From Gammaproteobacteria bacterium (GTDB lineage Bacteria; Pseudomonadota; Gammaproteobacteria; Eutrophobiales; Eutrophobiaceae): a stretch of DNA of 11,754 nt. The stretch covers positions 22,442 through 34,195 of the forward strand of contig JAENIZ010000023.1 of assembly GCA_016844485.1 (NCBI GenBank), given 5' to 3'. The notes beneath the pieces are model-generated. The model was not told the origin of the DNA. It made no database searches and worked only from the letters and a program-made list of their open reading frames with translations. Position 1 is the first letter of the stretch; each line of letters starts with the position of its first letter. Below are positions 7,507-11,754 of the stretch, piece by piece. Both the position numbers and the translations under genes were made by a program.

Positions 7507-8465
7507 TTGCAGCAATGCTATTGTATTGGGCCTGTAACAAAGTCAGGATTTTTGTCGCGTCCTGACTTGCAGCCCATTCCCCTTTTTCGTCGAGAACAAC
7601 CAGTTCCGTTTTATCTCCCACACCGGTCAGGTTGATCTGAAATTCCCTGCCTTCGGATTCATCATCTTTCCAAAATTTGAGTTTAGAGAGCAATCCCTTT
7701 TTCTCTTCAGTGTTCTCATAAAAAAGAACATGGTAAAGCCCCTTGCTGCGGTCCTGGTTTTCTATGAAGAAACCTGCCTTAAGCAGCGCATCTTCCGTCA
7801 AACTCCAGGCCTGGGTAAATTCCTCCGGTAAAGACAGGTATACCTTGTTATCACCAAGGCTCAGCATCTCTGCCTTCTTCACAGGCGTGGAAGCGGTGCT
7901 TGTGGAACTTGTGGCAGGTGAAACTCTGGATGTAGATTTGCTTTTCCAGATCACTGTTTTTCCCCACATCTACCCATTCGGTGTTTTCATCTGCACCGGC
8001 AATTTTTTCCTGTCTCTCATTCGTTATAAACAATACGCTGCTTCCCGAAGCTTCACCGGGCTCGGAAATGATCTTGAACCTGTCGCGAAACGCAGTTATA
8101 CCTTCACTGTCCGATTCCAGCCAGCCTGTCTCCAGGACGCCAAGATCCGCATCATCCAGCTCCAGGGCATAACCTTTGGCAGTCCAGAATTCCCGCAGCT
8201 TGGGCCAGATCTCGACAGAACTACCCGGTACCGACAACCATTGCTCATCAGCCAGGGCATCAACACTTGCGCCCGGCACGCCACCACTTCGTCGCAGGGT
8301 TTTCTGGCGCTCGAATTCAGACGGGACTTCCAGATCCGGCAGGGATTCACTTTTCTTGTACTCCGTACGCCTGTCAGGAATAACTTCATCAAGCTTGGGA
8401 ACGTATTCACAGGCATTAATGAACAACAAGGATGCAATAATAAAAATAAACCGTTTCACCATCAT
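7502..8465 (-). pseudogene. bamC: BAM complex lipoprotein BamC, interrupted by a one-base frameshift
   Basis: BamC (NlpB) is an outer-membrane lipoprotein of the BAM complex. The first frame runs from ATG 8465 to a TGA at 7851-7853. It holds the lipoprotein signal (lipobox INAC, Cys19), the unstructured BamD-binding lasso (VIPDRRTEYKKSESLPDLEVP region, about residues 28-48) and the first helix-grip domain (about 75-168, ending ENTEWVDVGKN). The rest of the family sequence, including the second helix-grip domain (KAEMLSLGDNKVYLSLPEEF through GLYHVLFY), continues in the +1 frame to TGA 7502-7504. Skipping one base in about 7940-7966 would give one protein of about 320 residues (E. coli 344). 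Candidate sites are the minus-strand G4A5 run at 7957-7965 and the A4 at 7942-7945. The start is 9 bases after dapA, the usual dapA-bamC pair. It may be a real mutation, a sequencing error or a slippage site. Confidence 0.85.
7942..7965 (-). other. Probable frameshift interval in bamC
   Basis: Upstream homology (TEWVDVGK) ends and downstream homology begins within this interval. It contains three minus-strand homopolymers, G4 (7962-7965), A5 (7957-7961) and A4 (7942-7945). Loss of one base from A5 or A4 rejoins the frames. The change needed is +1, not the -1 shift of classic slippery heptamers. Confidence 0.6.
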
Positions 8466-8474
8466 GATTACTCT

Positions 8475-9362
8475 TTAGATAAGGTTGGCCTGCTTCATGG
8501 CATCCAATACAGGTCCTTCTGATGCCCTGGATAACCAGGTCAAAGGCAAACGTATGCCTTTTTCAATCAGGCCCATTCTGTTTAATGCCCACTTTACAGG
8601 GATTGGATTCGATTCAATAAATAAGTTCTTGTGTAATCCGGACAGCGTATTATCAATCGCTGCCGCTGCCTGTGCATCCCCCTTTATTGCCAGCATACAC
8701 ATTTCATGCATGGCCCGGGGTGCAACATTGGCCGTTACCGAAATTACACCATCGCCGCCGCGCAGGATAAATTCCCTAGTAGTTGCATCATCACCACTGA
8801 CCAGCATGAAAGCAGCGCCGCATAGCTCACGTATCTTATCAACCCTGCCCAGATCTGCCGTGGCCTCTTTAATACCGATGATGTTATCTACTTTGGACAA
8901 ACGGCCCACTGTTTCGGGTAACATATCACAGGCAGTGCGGCCGGGCACATTATAAAGAATTTGCGGGATGGCAACAGCGTCTGCAACCGCCTTGTGATGC
9001 AGATAGAGACCTTCCTGGGTTGGCTTGTTGTAATATGGCGTCACCAGAAGACAGGCATCGGCCCCCGCTTCTTTCGCGCATTGGGTCAGGTGAATGGCCT
9101 CTGTAGTGGAATTGGCGCCTGTCCCTGCAATCACCGGGATCCGGCCCTTCACTATTTCAATCATCAGACGGATGACTTCGCAATGCTCTTTTTCATTTAA
9201 TGTGGCAGATTCCCCGGTCGTCCCCACCGCAACAATGGCGTCAGTACCATGTTCAATCTGGTATTCAATCAACCGCTCCAGACCTTCAAGGTCGAGTGCG
9301 GTGTCCGGCGCAACGCCGGTATGCATTGGCGTAGCAATCGCTACCATGCTTCCCTGGAACAT
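8475..9362 (-). CDS. dapA: 4-hydroxy-tetrahydrodipicolinate synthase
   Basis: Condenses pyruvate with aspartate semialdehyde, the first committed step to meso-diaminopimelate and lysine, feeding peptidoglycan synthesis. It is a TIM-barrel Schiff-base aldolase of 295 residues (E. coli 292). Catalytic features are all present: GTTGES at 47-52 (Thr48, Thr49), Tyr111 in TPYYNKPTQEG, YNVPGRT at 137-143 (Tyr137, Arg142), the Schiff-base lysine Lys165 in GIKEAT, and SGDD at 189-192. An AAGG lies 8 bases before the ATG (plus-strand 9371-9374). It is the first gene of a minus-strand dapA-bamC unit and is divergent from gcvR, as in E. coli. Confidence 0.97.
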   Translation of the reverse strand: MFQGSMVAIATPMHTGVAPDTALDLEGLERLIEYQIEHGTDAIVAVGTTGESATLNEKEHCEVIRLMIEIVKGRIPVIAGTGANSTTEAIHLTQCAKEAGADACLLVTPYYNKPTQEGLYLHHKAVADAVAIPQILYNVPGRTACDMLPETVGRLSKVDNIIGIKEATADLGRVDKIRELCGAAFMLVSGDDATTREFILRGGDGVISVTANVAPRAMHEMCMLAIKGDAQAAAAIDNTLSGLHKNLFIESNPIPVKWALNRMGLIEKGIRLPLTWLSRASEGPVLDAMKQANLI

Positions 9363-9533
9363 TATCTAAACCTTATTTTAAACGTACCTGGTGGTTGCCC
9401 CTGACAAAAAGACACTGTGCTGGACAAAAATCTTCTGTCCGGTATCAAGGGCCTGATATATGAACCAGTATACTACAGCTGTCGAATAACGATAAAATCG
9501 TTGCATCATGTAAAACTATAAAAATCAGGATTA
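9363..9533. promoter_or_regulatory. Divergent dapA / gcvR promoter region with repeats
   Basis: This gap must hold promoters for both directions. On the minus strand TATACT (plus 9467-9472) with TTATCG 17 bases upstream is the best dapA candidate. The same spot is palindromic (AGTATACT), so it could serve both strands. Possible operator elements are GACAAAAA repeated at 9403 and 9423, exactly 20 bases apart; an inverted GGACA (9422-9426) and TGTCC (9436-9440); and an inverted TATCA (9443-9447) and TGATA (9454-9458). These are seen directly; their use as operators is a guess. Confidence 0.4.
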
Positions 9534-10061
9534 ATGGAAAATTATCTTGTTATCACGGCACTGGGGAAACACAACCCGGCCCTTGTTGAACAATTCACCC
9601 GCGCAATCAAAGAATACGGATGCAGCATTGTTGAAAGCCGCATGACGGTCCTCGGCAGTGAATTCTGCGTTCTGATGATGCTTTCCGGGACATGGGACGC
9701 GATCGCAAAGATCGAAGACATGTTGCCAAAGCTGGGAAACAAGATTGAGATGTCGATCATGACAAAACGCACGGTGATTGCGAAAGACGTTAGTAACCTG
9801 ATGCCTTACGCGATCGATGTCGTATCATTTGATCATATCGGCATTGTGCATGATATTATAAAATTCATTGCAGAAAATAATATCGGAATCCAGGACATGT
9901 ATACCAATACCTATAAGGCGAGTAACACCGGCACACAGATGTTTTCCCTGCATATGGCTATTAACATACCCGTAGACGTTTCAATTTCATCCATTCGCGG
10001 TGAATTCATGGATTTTTGCGATAAATTAAATCTGGACGCAATTATGGAACCTGTTAAATAA
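9534..10061 (+). CDS. gcvR: GcvR-like ACT-domain regulator (glycine cleavage system repressor family)
   Basis: In E. coli GcvR has no DNA-binding domain; it binds GcvA and, without glycine, represses the glycine cleavage operon and the sRNA GcvB. This 175-residue protein (E. coli about 190) has two ACT domains, about 3-80 (YLVITALGKHNPALVEQFTR, CSIVESRMTVLGSEFCVLMMLSGTW) and about 93-168 (VVSFDHIGIVHDIIKFIAENNIGIQD), and no other domain. The N-terminus aligns well with the E. coli pattern YLVITALG...C.I..SR..LG.EF. The AGGA at 9527-9530 is only 3 bases from the ATG, a poor spacing. The dapA-gcvR-bcp order matches E. coli. No gcvA is in the window, so the partner is unknown. The exact target is inferred from family. 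Confidence 0.87.
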   Translation: MENYLVITALGKHNPALVEQFTRAIKEYGCSIVESRMTVLGSEFCVLMMLSGTWDAIAKIEDMLPKLGNKIEMSIMTKRTVIAKDVSNLMPYAIDVVSFDHIGIVHDIIKFIAENNIGIQDMYTNTYKASNTGTQMFSLHMAINIPVDVSISSIRGEFMDFCDKLNLDAIMEPVK

Positions 10062-10064
10062 TAT

Positions 10065-10077
10065 GTACAGGATGTAC
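10065..10077. repeat. Hairpin 0 of the gcvR-bcp palindrome cluster
   Basis: GTAC pairs with GTAC around the loop AGGAT, directly downstream of the gcvR stop. It also appears as a direct repeat ATGTAC at 10063 and 10072. It is a short 4-bp stem, notable mainly because the loop carries GGA like its neighbours. Confidence 0.5.
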
Positions 10078-10079
10078 GG

Positions 10080-10107
10080 GTCGAAAATTGTTCCATGCAT
10101 TTTCGAC
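10080..10107. repeat. Hairpin 1 of the gcvR-bcp palindrome cluster
   Basis: A perfect 9-bp inverted repeat: GTCGAAAAT at 10080-10088 and ATTTTCGAC at 10099-10107 with a 10-base loop that reads GCATGGAACA on the minus strand. It resembles hairpin 4 in inverted orientation. Confidence 0.85.
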
Positions 10108-10111
10108 ACTT

Positions 10112-10127
10112 CCGCCGTCCCTGGCGG
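10112..10127. repeat. Hairpin 2 of the gcvR-bcp palindrome cluster
   Basis: CCGCC at 10112-10116 pairs with GGCGG at 10123-10127 around the loop GTCCCT (AGGGAC on the minus strand). CCGCCG at 10112-10117 is also complementary to CGGCGG at 10197-10202, so an outer pairing enclosing hairpins 2-4 is possible. Confidence 0.7.
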
Positions 10128-10147
10128 TCGTAGCTGCGGGTGCAGGA

Positions 10148-10167
10148 CGCTTACATGGAAGTAAGCG
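10148..10167. repeat. Hairpin 3 of the gcvR-bcp palindrome cluster
   Basis: Perfect 7-bp stem, CGCTTAC at 10148-10154 and GTAAGCG at 10161-10167, with the six-base loop ATGGAA. GGA is in the loop on the plus strand. Confidence 0.85.
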
Positions 10168-10170
10168 GTA

Positions 10171-10193
10171 GAAAACGTCAGGAACACGTTTTC
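10171..10193. repeat. Hairpin 4 of the gcvR-bcp palindrome cluster
   Basis: Perfect 8-bp stem, GAAAACGT at 10171-10178 and ACGTTTTC at 10186-10193, with loop CAGGAAC. Read on the minus strand from 10195 it begins TCGAAAA and contains TGTTCC, like hairpin 1 on the plus strand. Confidence 0.85.
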
Positions 10194-10201
10194 GAGCGGC
10201 G

Positions 10202-10215
10202 GGTGATTGGTGATT
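10202..10215 (+). repeat. Tandem 7-bp repeat GGTGATT x2
   Basis: Two head-to-tail copies of GGTGATT directly after the palindrome cluster. They could mark an edge of the cluster, but two copies of 7 bases may be chance. Confidence 0.6.
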
Positions 10216-10259
10216 AAAATATAATTTATTTTTAAATGATAAACTGCAATTTATAAACG

Positions 10260-10727
10260 ATGAGCAAAGTCAGCATAGGCAAGAAAGTAACCGATTTCAG
10301 TTTGCAGTCGACCGGCGATCAGACGATTAGATTATCCGATCTGAAAGGCAGGAAGGTTGTCCTGTATTTCTATCCCAAAGACAGCACCCCGGGTTGCACA
10401 CGCGAAGGACAGGATTTTCGTGACAGCATAAAAAAATTCAAATCGGGAAACACCGTCATTTTGGGCGTATCACGTGACAATCTGAGTTCTCATGAAAATT
10501 TCAAACGCAAGGAGTGCTTCCCGTTCGAGCTTTTGTCAGACGCAGATGAAACATTATGCAAACAATTCGATGTCATCAAGAAAAAAAATATATACGGGAA
10601 AAAAGTCACGGGTATCGAACGCAGTACGTTCCTGATCGATGAAAAGGGCATACTTATAAAAGAGTGGCGTAAAGTTAATGTGGATGGGCACGTTGCGGAA
10701 GTACTGGACGCGATAAAGAACTGTTGA
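10260..10727 (+). CDS. bcp: Thiol peroxidase of the BCP/PrxQ family
   Basis: Peroxiredoxin that reduces hydrogen peroxide and organic peroxides, normally with thioredoxin as reductant. The 155-residue protein has the thioredoxin-like fold with the peroxidatic motif T43-P-G-C46-T and partner features typical of the family (FYPKDSTPGCT, VLGVSRDNLSSHENF, ERSTFLID at 120-127). The resolving cysteine that E. coli Bcp has five residues after the peroxidatic one is Gln51 here. Other cysteines are Cys86, Cys100 and the C-terminal Cys155. An in-frame TAA at 10254-10256 fixes ATG 10260 as the first possible start, but no Shine-Dalgarno sequence is visible. A TATAAT at 10220-10225 could be a promoter -10 element, without a clear -35. 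It follows gcvR after 198 bases filled by a palindrome cluster. Confidence 0.94.
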   Translation: MSKVSIGKKVTDFSLQSTGDQTIRLSDLKGRKVVLYFYPKDSTPGCTREGQDFRDSIKKFKSGNTVILGVSRDNLSSHENFKRKECFPFELLSDADETLCKQFDVIKKKNIYGKKVTGIERSTFLIDEKGILIKEWRKVNVDGHVAEVLDAIKNC

Positions 10728-10766
10728 ACTCCCCCTGCATTTTTAATTCCTGAATAGTGACAGAAT

Positions 10767-10795
10767 AAAAAAATGGGGCGCAGGAGATGCGCCCC
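10767..10795 (-). terminator. Strong intrinsic terminator on the minus strand
   Basis: A perfect 8-bp GC-rich stem (GGGGCGCA at 10775-10782, TGCGCCCC at 10788-10795, five-base loop). On the minus strand it is followed by ATTTTTTT, the U-tract. The plus-strand side downstream (GAAGGTAAG) has no U-tract, so the terminator works leftward. There is no minus-strand protein gene to its right that it would serve. Confidence 0.75.
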
Positions 10796-10839
10796 GAAGG
10801 TAAGCTCAGATGCTGAGCAGAATAAACTTGATTGGAGGA
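10767..10839 (-). ncRNA. Candidate small RNA between bcp and queG
   Basis: Inference from layout. A minus-strand promoter-like pair, TTGGCA (plus 10868-10873) and TATATC (plus 10846-10851) with a 16-base spacer, precedes the terminator at 10767-10795. The RNA would be about 70-85 nt and would carry, in order, CCTCCTCC (plus 10834-10841, at or near the 5' end), a hairpin GCTCAG/CTGAGC (plus 10804-10818) and the terminator hairpin. If transcription starts slightly earlier, CAGAA and TTCTG (plus 10842-10846 and 10818-10822) close a loop that shows CCTCCTCC. No known RNA family was recognised. Confidence 0.3.
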
Positions 10840-11015
10840 GGTTCTGATATAGATATCGCATCAATCATGCCAACTTCTTATTGCGTTAAAATTCAAAAAC
10901 ATAGTCAAACCCATCAGGATTGACTCACATGCCCGGTGCACCTACATTGAATAAACAAGCACTCAAAAGGTGCAAAATTCCTCGATATCCCAACATAGAT
11001 AAATGTACAGCTGAC

Positions 11016-11754
11016 ATGGATCACGCCTTGGCAGAGATCGATTTTCAAACATTGGCCCGGCAAATCAAGACATGGGGTGAGGCGTTGGGCTTTCAACAAA
11101 CGGGCATCTCCGGAACTGACATTTCAGAAGATGAACTGCATTTGTTGAACTGGCTGCATTCAGGCATGCATGGAGAGATGGCCTATATGCAACGGCATGG
11201 AACGAAACGCAGCCGACCTGCTGATCTCCTGCCCGGTACCATACGTGTCATCTCGGTGCGTATGGATTACCTGCCGCCTGAGGCAGAACACCCAAAGAAG
11301 GTATTAAATGATTCCAGTCTCGCTTATATCTCACGTTATGCCGTGGGCCGTGATTATCACAAGGTCATCCGTGCACGCCTGCAAAAACTCGCACATAAGA
11401 TTGAATCGCATACCGGGACATTCGGTTATCGCGCATTTGTCGACAGTGCACCCGTGCTGGAAAAAGCCTTAGGGCGTAATGCAGGCCTCGGATGGATTGG
11501 CAAACACAGCAACCTGATCAATCCCAAAGCAGGTTCATGGTTTTTTATTGGGGAGTTATATACGGATCTGCCTTTGCCTGTTGATGAACCATTCACCTCT
11601 AATCACTGTTGCACCTGTCAGGCATGTATCGATATTTGTCCAACACAAGCCATTACCGGTCCCTACCAGGTAGATGCTCGACGTTGCATCTCTTATCTCA
11701 CCATCGAATTGCGCAGCTCGATCCCGGAGGAGTTCCGTCCGCTGATCGGTAACC
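11016..11754 (+). CDS. queG: Epoxyqueuosine reductase QueG, 3' end cut by the window
   Basis: Cobalamin-dependent Fe-S enzyme that reduces epoxyqueuosine to queuosine in tRNA, the last step of queuosine synthesis. 246 codons are present of about 350-380 usual. From ATG 11016 the N-terminus (IDFQTLARQIKTWGEALGFQQTGIS) aligns with the family start. Further motifs are PGTIRVISVRMDYLPP, YARD-like SRYAVGRDYHK, FVDSAPVLEK with the presumed catalytic Asp143, AGLGWIGKHSNLI, and the ferredoxin-like cluster C198-x2-C201-x2-C204-x3-C208-P, followed by Cys224 of the second 4Fe-4S site. An in-frame ATG at 10929 with AGGA 9 bases upstream would add 29 residues and has the better ribosome site; 11016 fits the family better. 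An in-frame stop at 10902-10904 bounds the frame. Confidence 0.95.
   Translation, partial: MDHALAEIDFQTLARQIKTWGEALGFQQTGISGTDISEDELHLLNWLHSGMHGEMAYMQRHGTKRSRPADLLPGTIRVISVRMDYLPPEAEHPKKVLNDSSLAYISRYAVGRDYHKVIRARLQKLAHKIESHTGTFGYRAFVDSAPVLEKALGRNAGLGWIGKHSNLINPKAGSWFFIGELYTDLPLPVDEPFTSNHCCTCQACIDICPTQAITGPYQVDARRCISYLTIELRSSIPEEFRPLIGN

Noticed and set aside
7940..7966. Programmed -1 ribosomal frameshift in bamC
   Set aside because: The frame change needed is +1 and the bases do not form a canonical slippery heptamer in the right phase. An indel or sequencing error is likelier.
7743..8522. 259-codon plus-strand open frame opposite bamC
   Set aside because: The minus strand encodes clear BamC sequence here. 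The plus-strand translation shows no recognisable motif and is explained as a shadow frame.
8485..8955. 156-codon plus-strand frame opposite dapA
   Set aside because: Lies wholly antisense to the conserved dapA coding sequence and has no recognisable motif.
10775..10850. Possible glycine riboswitch, because of CGAAGG at 10795-10800 near gcvR
   Set aside because: The other conserved cores of the glycine aptamer (CUCUCAGG and AGGAC blocks, tandem arrangement) are missing, and the downstream gene is queG.
10867..10923. 18-codon open frame (MPTSYCVKIQKHSQTHQD) before queG
   Set aside because: The nearest purine-rich site, GGAGGAGG, is about 25 bases away, which is too far, and the peptide has no features. 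Chance is the better explanation.
1..11754. CRISPR array, tRNA, rRNA, insertion sequence, phage, toxin-antitoxin or defence genes
   Set aside because: No regularly spaced repeats, cloverleaf sequences, transposase, integrase or defence-type proteins were seen on either strand; all sizeable genes belong to conserved housekeeping families.

Overview
The window looks like ordinary chromosome from a gammaproteobacterium outside the Enterobacteriaceae. The evidence is the conserved order rlmN-pilW-rodZ-hisS-yfgM-bamB-der, followed by bamC-dapA divergent from gcvR-bcp. The pilW gene between rlmN and rodZ is typical of pseudomonad-like and other type IV pilus-bearing lineages. Base composition is near balanced and all clear genes have close relatives by motif, so I see no sign of a large horizontally acquired island. 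I cannot name the genus.

Positions 1-7485 hold seven plus-strand genes: the 3' part of rlmN (tRNA/rRNA m2A methyltransferase), pilW (pilus secretin pilotin-type lipoprotein), rodZ (cell-shape cytoskeletal anchor), hisS (histidyl-tRNA synthetase), yfgM (SecYEG-associated chaperone partner), bamB (outer-membrane beta-barrel assembly lipoprotein) and der (ribosome-assembly double GTPase). Two junctions are 4-base ATGA overlaps and the others are short gaps, so this reads as one operon or overlapping operons. The ispG gene that usually sits between rodZ and hisS is missing. Both hisS and yfgM start with TTG.

Positions 7502-9362 carry the convergent minus-strand pair dapA-bamC (lysine/peptidoglycan precursor synthesis and BAM complex lipoprotein). 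bamC is split by a single-base frameshift. A 171-base divergent promoter region (9363-9533) separates dapA from gcvR, an ACT-domain regulator, which is followed by bcp, a thiol peroxidase. The 3' end holds the first 246 codons of queG (epoxyqueuosine reductase), cut by the window edge.

The least ordinary DNA lies in two intergenic gaps. Between gcvR and bcp (10062-10259) there is a run of five hairpins, each with a GGA in the loop on one strand or the other. The two hairpins at 10080-10107 and 10171-10193 resemble inverted copies of each other, which suggests a REP/MITE-like palindromic element or CsrA/RsmA-type binding sites. Between bcp and queG (10728-10928) there is a clear intrinsic terminator pointing left with no minus-strand gene in front of it. 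A plausible minus-strand promoter and a CCTCCTCC (anti-Shine-Dalgarno) stretch lie upstream of it, so I propose a candidate small RNA. I found no CRISPR array, tRNA, rRNA, phage gene or insertion sequence.
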